A DNA stretch of 7,041 nt, from the NCBI GenBank assembly GCA_040381555.1, contig JBEIHC010000137.1:1-7041 (forward strand), in the 5' to 3' direction. A program made the translations under genes and the position numbers. The stretch is from CANHCC01 sp040381555 (GTDB taxonomy: Bacteria; Bacteroidota; Bacteroidia; J057; RFSG01). Below, piece after piece: positions 1 through 6,093 of this stretch. Below the pieces are notes generated by a model, which was given only the letters and a program-made list of their open reading frames with translations, made no database searches and had not been told where the DNA came from. Within the stretch, counting starts at the first letter, position 1. Each line of letters opens with the position of its first letter.

Positions 1-3
1 ACT

Positions 4-657
4 TCACAACTGCATTTCGGGAACAAAATTTGGTACAATGAGTCTTCCTTCTGTTTTAGCCACAATCTCTTCCACGGATATACCGGGAGCTCTTTCTAGC
101 AAAAGAAACCCCTCAGGAGTAATATCCAAAACAGCGAGTTCTGTAACGATTTTTTTCACACAGCGGACCCCGGTAAGAGGCAGGGTACACTCAGTTAATA
201 ATTTGGATTCACCTGCCTTATTGCAATGCTGCATAGCCACGATAATATTTTTGGCAGAGGCAACTAAATCCATGGCTCCTCCCATTCCTTTCACCATTTT
301 ACCCGGAATTTTCCAGTTAGCTATATCGCCGGTATCCGAAACTTCCATCGCCCCTAGAATGGTCAAATCTACATGCTCTCCCCGTATCATGGCAAAAGAC
401 TCTGCAGAATTAAAAAGGGAAGCTCCCGCAATCATTGTTACTGTTTGTTTACCAGCATTAATTAAATCAGGATCTATATCTTTTTCATAAGGAAATGGAC
501 CCATTCCGAGCAATCCATTTTCAGATTGCAACATTACCGAGATATTGGCCGGGATATAATTGGCTACAAGAGTCGGAATTCCGATACCCAAATTCACATA
601 ATATCCGTCTTTAATCTCTTGTGCTATTCGACGCGCAATTCCGTATTTATCCAGCAT
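4..657 (-). CDS. scoB: 3-oxoacid (succinyl-CoA:acetoacetate) CoA-transferase, subunit B
   Basis: This is the beta subunit of a class I CoA-transferase, which with ScoA moves CoA between succinate or another acyl donor and acetoacetate in the cytoplasm. The 217-residue length is normal for the subunit. LQSENGLLG at residues 43-51 fits the family's active-site signature, making Glu46 the catalytic glutamate that forms the glutamyl-CoA thioester. The N-terminal GIGIPTLVANYIP (24-36) and GMGGAMDLV (124-132) are also typical of ScoB. The ATG at 657 gives the expected N-terminus (MLDKYGIARRIAQEIKDG). No Shine-Dalgarno sequence precedes it. The stop TGA is at 4-6, so the gene is complete. It starts 12 bases after the Kazal gene that separates it from scoA. 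Acetate or butyrate specificity (AtoA-like) cannot be ruled out from sequence, but overall similarity favours Sco. Confidence 0.94.
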   Translation of the reverse strand: MLDKYGIARRIAQEIKDGYYVNLGIGIPTLVANYIPANISVMLQSENGLLGMGPFPYEKDIDPDLINAGKQTVTMIAGASLFNSAESFAMIRGEHVDLTILGAMEVSDTGDIANWKIPGKMVKGMGGAMDLVASAKNIIVAMQHCNKAGESKLLTECTLPLTGVRCVKKIVTELAVLDITPEGFLLLERAPGISVEEIVAKTEGRLIVPNFVPEMQL

Positions 658-669
658 TCTTAAAGGGAA

Positions 670-903
670 TTATTGTCCAATACATTTACCACCGGTATAG
701 CTGGTAATTCCAGCATTGGTAGCCTCACAAGGATTAGAATAAGTCTTTCCATCACATCCGCAAACGGGATCATAAATGGCGGTGCAAACGGCATTGGGAT
801 TGCGCTTTTTCGGGTCATAACAGCGAACCTTTTCTTCTTCCGATTTGCAGGAAAAAAGGATTAGAAATAGAGCGACAGGTAATAATAACAGGGTATTTTT
901 CAT
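670..903 (-). CDS. Kazal-type serine protease inhibitor domain lipoprotein
   Basis: A 77-residue secreted lipoprotein carrying one Kazal domain. Residues 1-18 are a signal peptide with a hydrophobic core, and LFSC places the lipidated cysteine at Cys19. The following KSEEE is acidic, like the Bacteroidota lipoprotein export signal, so surface display is possible (inference). The Kazal core is YDPVCGCDGKTYSNPC (residues 44-59). The mature part has six cysteines besides Cys19: 28, 40, 48, 50, 59 and 74. Aligned to ovomucoid third domain, Cys40-Thr41-Ala42 puts Ala42 at the P1 position, suggesting an elastase- or subtilisin-like target rather than trypsin. The usual fifth cysteine, three residues after Cys59, is absent; Cys50, two after Cys48, probably replaces it as partner of Cys28. 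The start codon overlaps the scoA stop as ATGA, implying translational coupling. The target protease is unknown. Confidence 0.9.
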   Translation of the reverse strand: MKNTLLLLPVALFLILFSCKSEEEKVRCYDPKKRNPNAVCTAIYDPVCGCDGKTYSNPCEATNAGITSYTGGKCIGQ

Positions 904-1598
904 TTCTCGGGAAGGAAAGTTCTTTGTTCTATTCGTTTTTCATAATTCTGTCCCTGAAAAATTCTTTGGATAAAGATTCCAGGTGTATGGATTTCATTTG
1001 GGTCTAAGGAACCGACAGGGAGTAATTCTTCCACTTCGGCGATAGTTATTTTTCCGGCAGTTGCCATCATCGGATTAAAATTCCGGGCCGTCCCTTTAAA
1101 AACTAGATTGCCGCTCGTATCGCCTTTCCAAGCTTTTACAAGGGCAAAATCTGCTTTGAGCCAGGCTTCTAGTAGATAAGGCTTTCCATCAAAATAACGC
1201 ACTTCCTTTCCTTCAGCTACTTCAGTACCGAAACCAGCAGGCGTGTAAAAAGCAGGTATTCCAGCACCTCCAGCTCGGCATCTTTCGGCCAAAGTGCCTT
1301 GGGGAATCAACTCTACTTCCAACTCTCCTGAAAGCAACTGTCTTTCAAATTCAGCATTCTCCCCGACATAGGAAGAAATCATTTTACGAACCTGCTTTTG
1401 TTTCAGCATCAGTCCGATTCCGAAGTCATCGACTCCAGCATTATTGGAAATACAGGTAAGTTCCCGCACACCCTTTTGAACAAGTGCGGAAATGCAATTC
1501 TCGGGAATACCACATAAACCAAAACCACCCAACATTAAGGTCATTCCATCTTGAATATCCCGGATGGCCTCTTCCGCATTTTTTACTACTTTATTCAT
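900..1598 (-). CDS. scoA: 3-oxoacid (succinyl-CoA:acetoacetate) CoA-transferase, subunit A
   Basis: The alpha subunit of the class I CoA-transferase whose catalytic subunit is scoB downstream. Its 232 residues match the usual ScoA length. Residues 17-32 (DGMTLMLGGFGLCGIP) fit the family's first signature pattern exactly, including the GGF and the closing G-x-P. Further ScoA hallmarks are SNNAG (51-55), PQGTLAERCRAGGAGIPAF (99-117), the segment EVRYFDGKPYLLE (132-144) and NFNP (173-176). The start at 1598 gives the standard N-terminus (MNKVVKNAEEAIRDIQDG). The leader has no Shine-Dalgarno sequence. A promoter-like pair lies 17-46 bases upstream, so this gene may head a three-gene unit with the Kazal lipoprotein and scoB. 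Its TGA is shared with the Kazal ATG. Function is confident as a CoA-transferase; the in vivo acid and acyl-CoA pair is inferred. Confidence 0.95.
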   Translation of the reverse strand: MNKVVKNAEEAIRDIQDGMTLMLGGFGLCGIPENCISALVQKGVRELTCISNNAGVDDFGIGLMLKQKQVRKMISSYVGENAEFERQLLSGELEVELIPQGTLAERCRAGGAGIPAFYTPAGFGTEVAEGKEVRYFDGKPYLLEAWLKADFALVKAWKGDTSGNLVFKGTARNFNPMMATAGKITIAEVEELLPVGSLDPNEIHTPGIFIQRIFQGQNYEKRIEQRTFLPEK

Positions 1599-1614
1599 TT
1601 TTGGAAACTGAATT

Positions 1615-1644
1615 TAAAATTACGCCTTCAAAAGGAAAAAACAA
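1615..1644 (-). promoter_or_regulatory. Candidate promoter for scoA-Kazal-scoB
   Basis: Read on the minus strand, TTG (1642-1644), 19 bases, then TAATTTTA (1615-1622). This is one mismatch from the Bacteroidota primary-sigma consensus TTG-N17-23-TAnnTTTG. It sits in the 90-base gap between the YqaA-like gene and scoA, the only gap of the seven-gene run long enough for a promoter. The predicted transcript start would leave a leader of only about 8-10 bases, which is short, so confidence is moderate. Confidence 0.35.
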
Positions 1645-1688
1645 TAAACAATATTCTGGGAAATGCCTGAAGATGATGAATTGGAGTT

Positions 1689-2129
1689 TTACAGGTAAAT
1701 CCAAGGCAAGGAAATCAACACATATCGAATCCAACGCAAGGGTATGGCTAAGACGATGATAGAAATCCAATGAAATCGGAAGGCCCCGGCTGCTACAGTG
1801 ATAGGATCGCCAATAATCGGAACCCAAGATAACCCCAAAACAGGCCATCCGTATCGGTGGGCACGAGCCCAGGTTTTCTCTGGAATAGGGAAATTTCGCT
1901 GCAACCAAGCAAGTGCATAATACCCCATCAAATAGTTGATTCCTACTGCGATTGAATTCCCAAATCCTGCCACTAAAATAACGGACAGCCAGGGCAAACC
2001 CATGCCCAAAGCAGCCAGTAAAACAAGTTCAGAAGCGAGAGGAAGAAGGGTACCGCCTAAAAGTGCGGCAATAAAAACGCCAAGCAAGCCATACTGGAGA
2101 AACAACTCACTGGGCACTGTCATCGGCAT
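1689..2129 (-). CDS. YqaA-family (DedA/VTT-like) small inner-membrane protein
   Basis: A 146-residue, very hydrophobic protein of the YqaA family, related to DedA/SNARE-associated (VTT) membrane proteins; E. coli YqaA is about the same length. Diagnostic features in order: TLLPLASE (27-34) in the first re-entrant or helical region, GNSIAVGINYLMG (57-69), RYG (92-94), SWVPIIGD (101-108), GAFRFHW (115-121) and RWIRY (132-136). Conserved Glu34, Asp108 and Arg residues inside membrane segments are typical of the superfamily. DedA-type proteins are linked to lipid-carrier or phospholipid translocation and membrane homeostasis; for YqaA itself the activity is not established. The first ATG (2129) overlaps the end of the epimerase gene by 23 bases; a second ATG at 2123 would shorten the protein by two residues. 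The overlap implies co-translation with the epimerase. Confidence 0.87.
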   Translation of the reverse strand: MPMTVPSELFLQYGLLGVFIAALLGGTLLPLASELVLLAALGMGLPWLSVILVAGFGNSIAVGINYLMGYYALAWLQRNFPIPEKTWARAHRYGWPVLGLSWVPIIGDPITVAAGAFRFHWISIIVLAIPLRWIRYVLISLPWIYL

Positions 2130-3117
2130 TCTTCAGGCGCTCCGATTCGTATTTCAGAACATCCTGTAATATATCATCTAAAGAAAACTCCAACTCAAAT
2201 CCGGTCATTTTCTGTAAGCGAGAAATATCTGCGGTGCGTCGATTCATTTCCTCGAAGCCTGTTCCATAGGCTTCTTCATAGGATATATTTTGAATAGAAG
2301 ATTTACCTCCTGTCAATACTCTGACCCTTTCCGCTAATGCCTTTATGGTTATTTCCTCCGGGCTCCCAATATTATAGACTTGACCAAAGGCAGCTTCCGT
2401 ATGTATCAATGTCCATAAGGCTCGAATGGTATCTTGTATATGTATAAAACTTCTTTTTTGATCTCCAGTGCCGTAAATTTCAAGTGCCTTCCCTTGCAGG
2501 CCGGCCTGTATAAAATTCGGAATAACCATTCCGTAATCAGATTTTTGCCTCGGACCAGCAGTATTGAAAAAACGAGTAATGATTACTTTTAGACCATGTT
2601 CCCGCATAAAGGCAAATGCCAAGAATTCTGTCAGAGATTTTACATTTGCATAGGCCCAGCGATGATTAGTGCTCGTTCCCTCGATACGGTAATCATCTTC
2701 TTTCAATCGGGAAATTCCGGACGGATCCAACAAATCCAAATGCTTTCCATAAACCTCAGAAGTGGAGGCCAATAAAACAGGCTTCTGAAACTCCAAAGCT
2801 AGAGTCAACACCATCTCGGTGCCTTTTACAGAATCAAGTATGGTGGTAACAGGATTGTGAAGAATGAATTTTACTCCTACCGGAGCTGCCAAATGAAAAA
2901 TAAAGTCCACCTTTGGGAAGATGGACCTCATTACTTCTGTGTCTTTAACATCTGCTTGAATAAACTCAAAACGAGCATTTTTCAGGCAATTGCTAATATT
3001 TTCTAGTGCGCCAGTCTGAAGATTATCAATAGCGACCACACTTGCACCTTGTTCCAGTAAAAAACTGCACAAATGCGAGCCAATGAATCCTGCGCCTCCG
3101 GTAACCAGGAATGTCAT
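2107..3117 (-). CDS. NAD-dependent epimerase/dehydratase (extended SDR, sugar-nucleotide type)
   Basis: A 336-residue extended short-chain dehydrogenase that probably modifies a nucleotide-activated sugar for surface polysaccharide. The N-terminal TGGAGFIG (6-13) is the NAD-binding glycine motif, and Asp31 in AIDNL suits NAD rather than NADP. HLAAPVGV (75-82) and STSEVYG (118-124) follow. The catalytic YxxxK is Tyr156-Lys160 in WAYANVK, with Ser/Thr 118-120 as the third catalytic position. The substrate half carries RFFNTAGPRQ (182-191), GMVIPNFI (196-203) and YGTGDQKRSFIHIQD (215-229). This pattern resembles UDP-glucuronate decarboxylase and UDP-glucose 4-epimerase-like enzymes, but I cannot assign the substrate. 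It starts 7 bases after the pnp stop and its end overlaps the YqaA-like gene, so it is most likely read from the rpsO-pnp transcript. No sugar or glycosyltransferase genes lie beside it. Confidence 0.92.
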   Translation of the reverse strand: MTFLVTGGAGFIGSHLCSFLLEQGASVVAIDNLQTGALENISNCLKNARFEFIQADVKDTEVMRSIFPKVDFIFHLAAPVGVKFILHNPVTTILDSVKGTEMVLTLALEFQKPVLLASTSEVYGKHLDLLDPSGISRLKEDDYRIEGTSTNHRWAYANVKSLTEFLAFAFMREHGLKVIITRFFNTAGPRQKSDYGMVIPNFIQAGLQGKALEIYGTGDQKRSFIHIQDTIRALWTLIHTEAAFGQVYNIGSPEEITIKALAERVRVLTGGKSSIQNISYEEAYGTGFEEMNRRTADISRLQKMTGFELEFSLDDILQDVLKYESERLKNADDSAQ

Positions 3118-3124
3118 TCCCGGA

Positions 3125-5251
3125 TTAGGATGCAGCCTCTTCAGGCTTAGGGATCATTACTTTATGACTCAGGCGAAACTTACCCGTCTTTTCATCTACT
3201 CCGATGATTTTGATGGCAATTTCCTGCCCGACTTGTAATACACCTTCCATACTCTTCAGCCGCTCATGCGATATCTCGGAGATGTGCAACAATCCCTCTT
3301 TTCCTGGAAGGAACTCCACAAATGCACCAAATTCTTTGATAGATTTCACCTTGGCAGTGAAAGTTTCGCCAATCTCAGGTTGAGCAACAATAGCTTTAAC
3401 CGCCGCATATCCTCTATTCAAGCTCTCTGCATCAGGGGAAGATATTACCACAATTCCTTTACCTTCAGATTCTTCAATAGCAATTGTAGTATTGGTCGTG
3501 CGTTGAATTTCCTGGATAATTTTTCCTCCTGGGCCAATCACCGCACCAATCATATCAGCAGGAATTACTAATTTAATAATCCGAGGTGCATAAGGAGAAA
3601 GATCTTTTCTTGGTTCTGCAATGGTTTTCAGCATTTCAGTTAGAATATGCAATCTGCCATTTCTGGATTGCTCCAAAGCTTTGTGCAGAATCTCAAAAGA
3701 AAGTCCCCGGATTTTTATGTCCATCTGACAGGCAGTCAAACCATTGACAGTACCAGCCACTTTAAAATCCATATCTCCTAAGTGATCTTCATCTCCCAGG
3801 ATATCAGAAAGGATGGAGAATTTGCCAGATTGGGTATCGGTAATCAATCCCATGGCAATTCCAGAAACAGGTCTTTGAATATTTATCCCAGCATCCATCA
3901 TGGCAAGAGTTCCCGCACAGACAGTAGCCATAGAGGAAGAACCATTAGATTCTAAGATATCAGAAACAATACGGATGGTATGTTCGGCATCAACAGGTAA
4001 CACCATTTTAAGGGCGCGTTCTGCCAAATTACCATGTCCAATTTCTCTTCTACCAGGACCTCTATTCGGCTTCACTTCTCCGGTTGAAAAACCAGGGAAA
4101 TTATACTGTAACATGAAGCGCTTAGATCCAACTACAGTTACAGAATCAATGGTCTGCTCATCTAATTTAGAGCCCAAAGTTACGGTAGTAAGACTTTGAG
4201 TTTCCCCACGAGTAAATACCGATGAACCATGTGCACGAGGCAAGTATCCTACTTCACACCAGATTGGACGCACTTCATCAGTAGCACGACCATCTAAGCG
4301 GCGGTTTGAATTTAAAATAGATTGACGAACTACTTCTTTGTATAAATCATGGAGGTAAGTATGAATCTCCATCAATTTTGCTTCATAATCCGGATTCTCA
4401 GTTAAGAACTGATCCGTCATTTCGGTTTCAATCAATTGATAACCTGTATGACGACTATCCTTATCGGAAGAAGCTGCGGCTAAAGCCTGAAGGCGTGTAT
4501 GGGCAAAACTCTTTACCTTTTCGTATAGTTCAGCATCAATCAGATCATGCACATACTCCCGGGTTGTTTTTCCAGCTTCTGACTTTAATTCTAATTGAGC
4601 TTTGTTGAGAGTGACGCAGGCAGCATGACCAACTTTAATAGCTTCCAACATTACCTCTTCAGAAACTTCTTTCATTTCCCCTTCCACCATCACAACGGAT
4701 TCAATGGTAGCAGCAACGATCAAATCCAAATCATTGCCCTCCATTTCTGCCATGGTAGGGTTTATATGAAAATTGCCATTCTTGCGAATAACCCGTACTT
4801 CTGAAACAGGCTCAGGGAATGGGATATCTGAAACCATCAAAGCGGCAGAAGCTGCAAAGCAGGCTAGAGCATCGGACTGATTTTGTTTGTCAGAGGAGAT
4901 TAACTGAACCATCACCTGCACATCCCCATGATAATCTTCTGGAAAGAGGGGCCGCAAGGCACGGTCAATTAAGCGGCAAACGAGAATCTCGCTTTCACCT
5001 AAACGACCATCCCGCTTAAAAAAGCCTCCGGGGAACTTCCCTGTAGAGGCATATTTTTCCATATAGTCAACGGATAGTGGGAGGAAGTCAACTCCTGGTT
5101 TGATTTCGCGACGCGCGACAACCGTAGCCAACAACATAGTATCGCCACAACGGACAACTACGGAGCCATCTGCCTGCTTGGCAAGACGACCCGTTTCCAA
5201 GGTAATAGTTTGCCCATTACCCAGGTCAATGGATTTGAATATTGGTTTCAT
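3125..5251 (-). CDS. pnp: Polyribonucleotide nucleotidyltransferase (PNPase)
   Basis: A full-length 708-residue PNPase, the phosphate-dependent 3'-to-5' exoribonuclease that works as a trimer in mRNA decay. The first RNase PH domain spans about residues 1-220 and contains FFKRDGR (77-83), which lines the RNA channel. A helical linker follows. The second, catalytic RNase PH domain (about 310-545) has RRLDGR (317-322), HGSSVFTRGETQ (341-352) and the metal site LGDEDHLGDMDFK; by comparison with the E. coli enzyme Asp489, Asp495 and Lys497 are the metal ligands. The KH domain has the IGPGGK loop (572-577), and the S1 domain covers about 628-697 with FGAFVEFLPGKEGLLHISEIS (641-661). All key residues are present. 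It lies 15 bases downstream of rpsO, the widely conserved order, and is probably expressed from the rpsO promoter. In many Bacteroidota I would expect a sigma-factor gene next; here a sugar epimerase follows. Confidence 0.98.
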   Translation of the reverse strand: MKPIFKSIDLGNGQTITLETGRLAKQADGSVVVRCGDTMLLATVVARREIKPGVDFLPLSVDYMEKYASTGKFPGGFFKRDGRLGESEILVCRLIDRALRPLFPEDYHGDVQVMVQLISSDKQNQSDALACFAASAALMVSDIPFPEPVSEVRVIRKNGNFHINPTMAEMEGNDLDLIVAATIESVVMVEGEMKEVSEEVMLEAIKVGHAACVTLNKAQLELKSEAGKTTREYVHDLIDAELYEKVKSFAHTRLQALAAASSDKDSRHTGYQLIETEMTDQFLTENPDYEAKLMEIHTYLHDLYKEVVRQSILNSNRRLDGRATDEVRPIWCEVGYLPRAHGSSVFTRGETQSLTTVTLGSKLDEQTIDSVTVVGSKRFMLQYNFPGFSTGEVKPNRGPGRREIGHGNLAERALKMVLPVDAEHTIRIVSDILESNGSSSMATVCAGTLAMMDAGINIQRPVSGIAMGLITDTQSGKFSILSDILGDEDHLGDMDFKVAGTVNGLTACQMDIKIRGLSFEILHKALEQSRNGRLHILTEMLKTIAEPRKDLSPYAPRIIKLVIPADMIGAVIGPGGKIIQEIQRTTNTTIAIEESEGKGIVVISSPDAESLNRGYAAVKAIVAQPEIGETFTAKVKSIKEFGAFVEFLPGKEGLLHISEISHERLKSMEGVLQVGQEIAIKIIGVDEKTGKFRLSHKVMIPKPEEAAS

Positions 5252-5266
5252 AGTTGTAGGGATAAA

Positions 5267-5542
5267 TTAACGACGGATACCGAGTTCCTTGATAATACCA
5301 CGATATCTTTCGATATCATTTTTCTCAAGATACTTCAGTAAGGCACGACGCTTTCCGACCAACTGGGTCAACCCACGCTGAGTAGAAACATCCTTTTTGT
5401 GTTGCTTCAGATGCTCTGTCAGGTGCTTGATACGGGTGGTAAATAAAGCCACCTGAGATTCTGGAGAACCAGTGTCTTTTTCTTGTTTCTTAGGACTGAA
5501 TTGTTTGAACAGGTCCTTTTTTACTTCGGTAGTTAAATACAT
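5267..5542 (-). CDS. rpsO: 30S ribosomal protein S15
   Basis: S15 is a primary 16S rRNA-binding protein of the small subunit platform and contributes to a bridge to the 50S subunit. The 91-residue product is close to the usual 89. Conserved elements are DTGSPESQ (23-30), the rRNA-contacting LTEHLKQHKKD (41-51) and GLTQLVGKRRALLKYL (57-72), ending in the basic GIRR. The ATG at 5542 gives the expected N-terminus. Its leader is A-rich without a Shine-Dalgarno sequence and contains the palindrome CTGTTAACAG (5544-5553) next to the start codon. In several bacteria S15 represses its own mRNA; nothing here proves that. It is the first gene of the minus-strand run and has the best promoter in the window. 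Confidence 0.98.
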   Translation of the reverse strand: MYLTTEVKKDLFKQFSPKKQEKDTGSPESQVALFTTRIKHLTEHLKQHKKDVSTQRGLTQLVGKRRALLKYLEKNDIERYRGIIKELGIRR

Positions 5543-5577
5543 TCTGTTAACAGCTTATTTCTTTTTTCTTCAAAGGG

Positions 5578-5607
5578 CAAAATTAAGAATATTCGGGCAA
5601 TTAGCAA
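5578..5607 (-). promoter_or_regulatory. rpsO-pnp operon promoter
   Basis: On the minus strand TTG (5605-5607) is followed after exactly 19 bases by TAATTTTG (5578-5585). This is a perfect match to the Bacteroidota consensus TTG-N17-23-TAnnTTTG. Transcription would begin near 5570, giving an rpsO leader of about 28-30 bases. Confidence 0.72.
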
Positions 5608-5670
5608 AAGAATACCCCAAAATGGAAATCTAGGTTGATTTTTGAATGCTTAAGTAGAAGGACTTGGGAG

Positions 5671-5700
5671 TAAAAATAAAAAGGCATTAGGCCGTTTTAT
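5671..5700 (-). terminator. Terminator-like hairpin with U-rich tail
   Basis: On the minus strand, ATAAAACGGC (5700-5691) pairs with GCCTTTTTAT (5685-5676) around the 5-base loop CTAAT. The stem has nine pairs and one C/A mismatch. The transcript continues UUUUA immediately after the stem, so the U-rich stretch runs from inside the stem to 5671. The plus-strand reading lacks a comparable tail. No protein gene on the minus strand ends here, so it either ends a non-coding RNA or insulates rpsO from upstream transcription. The stem has only three G-C pairs, so strength is moderate. Confidence 0.45.
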
Positions 5701-5894
5701 GTGGGTAAAGATTTATTCTAAACTAAATAACAGTGCGATGACCTACCTACTTAAACAAGACAAAAGCACAGGAGCTGTGGCTTTTGGGTTGGGTCCCTTC
5801 ACTTCCAGGGAGGACTAAGGAGGGGGTGGAGCAGACAGGCTTGAGGAAGGAAAACTAAAGAGAATTTTACAAATCATATTTAGGATTACCCACA
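5700..5894. repeat. Long-range 9-bp inverted repeat
   Basis: TGTGGGTAA at 5700-5708 is exactly complementary to TTACCCACA at 5886-5894. Weaker complementarity continues inside the arms (for example GATTT with AAATC). This is the proposed closing helix of the candidate RNA. In a region of about 500 bases roughly half of one such 9-bp pair is expected by chance. Confidence 0.5.
5761..5786 (-). repeat. Strong 11-bp hairpin inside the candidate RNA
   Basis: CAAAAGCACAG (5761-5771) pairs with CTGTG plus CTTTTG (5775-5779 and 5781-5786) around a 3-base loop; a single unpaired base (5780) bulges. It lies near the middle of the region enclosed by the 9-bp repeat. The sequence is equally foldable on either strand and has no T-tract, so it is a structural element rather than a terminator. 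Confidence 0.55.
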
Positions 5895-5933
5895 ATTAAC
5901 AGAGTAGAGCCAATAAAAACATCCCCCCTTACC

Positions 5934-5959
5934 TAAACCCAAAATAACACTAGGGTTTA
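5934..5959. repeat. 7-bp inverted repeat around a candidate -7 element
   Basis: TAAACCC (5934-5940) and GGGTTTA (5953-5959) are perfect inverted copies separated by 12 bases. They bracket the -7 element of the candidate minus-strand promoter. It could be a dyad operator or a chance hairpin; there is no T-tract to make it a terminator. Confidence 0.4.
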
Positions 5960-5967
5960 ATAAACAA
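5940..5967 (-). promoter_or_regulatory. Candidate promoter of the minus-strand non-coding unit
   Basis: On the minus strand TTG (5965-5967), 17 bases, then TTATTTTG (5940-5947). The -7 element has one mismatch (T for A at its second base) to TAnnTTTG. The TTG itself lies inside a second -7-like octamer, TAAATTTG (5965-5972), which has no TTG at the right distance. No protein gene lies downstream before the rpsO promoter. Confidence 0.33.
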
Positions 5968-6038
5968 ATTTACTACACATGAAAATCAGCACATTATATA
6001 AAATATTCATAATACTACTAAATTAGAAATATCATGAA

Positions 6039-6069
6039 TTAGACATCAAATAACATGGTTGTAGTTTTG
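6039..6069 (+). promoter_or_regulatory. Promoter of the lipocalin-like lipoprotein gene
   Basis: TAGTTTTG (6062-6069) matches the -7 consensus TAnnTTTG perfectly; 20 bases upstream lies TTA (6039-6041), a one-base departure from the -33 TTG. Transcription would start near 6075, leaving a leader of about 19 bases. This also decides the gene start: an in-frame ATG at 6055 lies upstream of the -7 element, so the ATG at 6094 must be the one used. Confidence 0.5.
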
Positions 6070-6093
6070 CAGTTCAACATTAAAATAAAATTT

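Larger units (their letters stand above)
5671..5934 (-). ncRNA. Candidate structured non-coding RNA
   Basis: Several independent signs point to a minus-strand transcript of about 260 bases that encodes no protein. A promoter-like site (5940-5967) would start it near 5934. The segments at 5886-5894 and 5700-5708 can pair as a 9-bp closing helix, enclosing about 177 bases. Inside is a strong 11-bp hairpin (5761-5786) and a weaker TCCCT/AGGGA stem just 5' of it. Directly after the closing helix comes a hairpin with a U-rich tail. A closing helix followed at once by a terminator is the general plan of many small RNAs, including 6S RNA, but I do not recognise a 6S, SRP, tmRNA or RNase P consensus. 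A 9-bp complement alone is not rare by chance, so the case rests on the combination. Confidence 0.35.
5543..6093. other. 551-base region without a convincing protein gene
   Basis: The region separates the rpsO run (leftward) from the lipoprotein gene (rightward). It holds the rpsO promoter at its left end and the lipoprotein promoter at its right end. Between them lies a possible minus-strand structured RNA unit (about 5671-5934) with promoter-like and terminator-like signals. The stretch 5985-6050 is simply AT-rich. Around 5786-5850 the composition shifts to G-rich, purine-biased sequence on the plus strand, unlike the AT-rich flanks. Only very short frames are open, for example 26 codons at 5738-5818 on the plus strand. 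Confidence 0.6.

Noticed and set aside
1591..1908. 105-codon minus-strand frame overlapping the YqaA-like gene
   Set aside because: It runs in another frame over a gene with clear family motifs and crosses the scoA promoter gap; it has no family resemblance and is a shadow.
3900..4199. Plus-strand open frames of 60-100 codons opposite pnp
   Set aside because: They lie antisense to conserved catalytic segments of PNPase and show no motifs or promoters.
5544..5553. CTGTTAACAG palindrome beside the rpsO start codon, as a possible S15 autoregulatory site
   Set aside because: Perfect 10-bp palindromes are expected several times in 7 kb by chance, and nothing else supports a regulatory structure.
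5738..5818. Plus-strand 26-codon frame (MTYLLKQDKSTGAVAF...) inside the intergenic region
   Set aside because: It looks mildly protein-like, but it has no promoter or other translation signal, contains the strong hairpin at 5761-5786, and is short enough to occur by chance.
6055..6093. Upstream in-frame ATG at 6055 adding 13 residues to the lipoprotein
   Set aside because: It would put MVVVLQFNIKIKF ahead of a proper lipoprotein signal peptide, and the ATG lies upstream of the -7 promoter element at 6062-6069.
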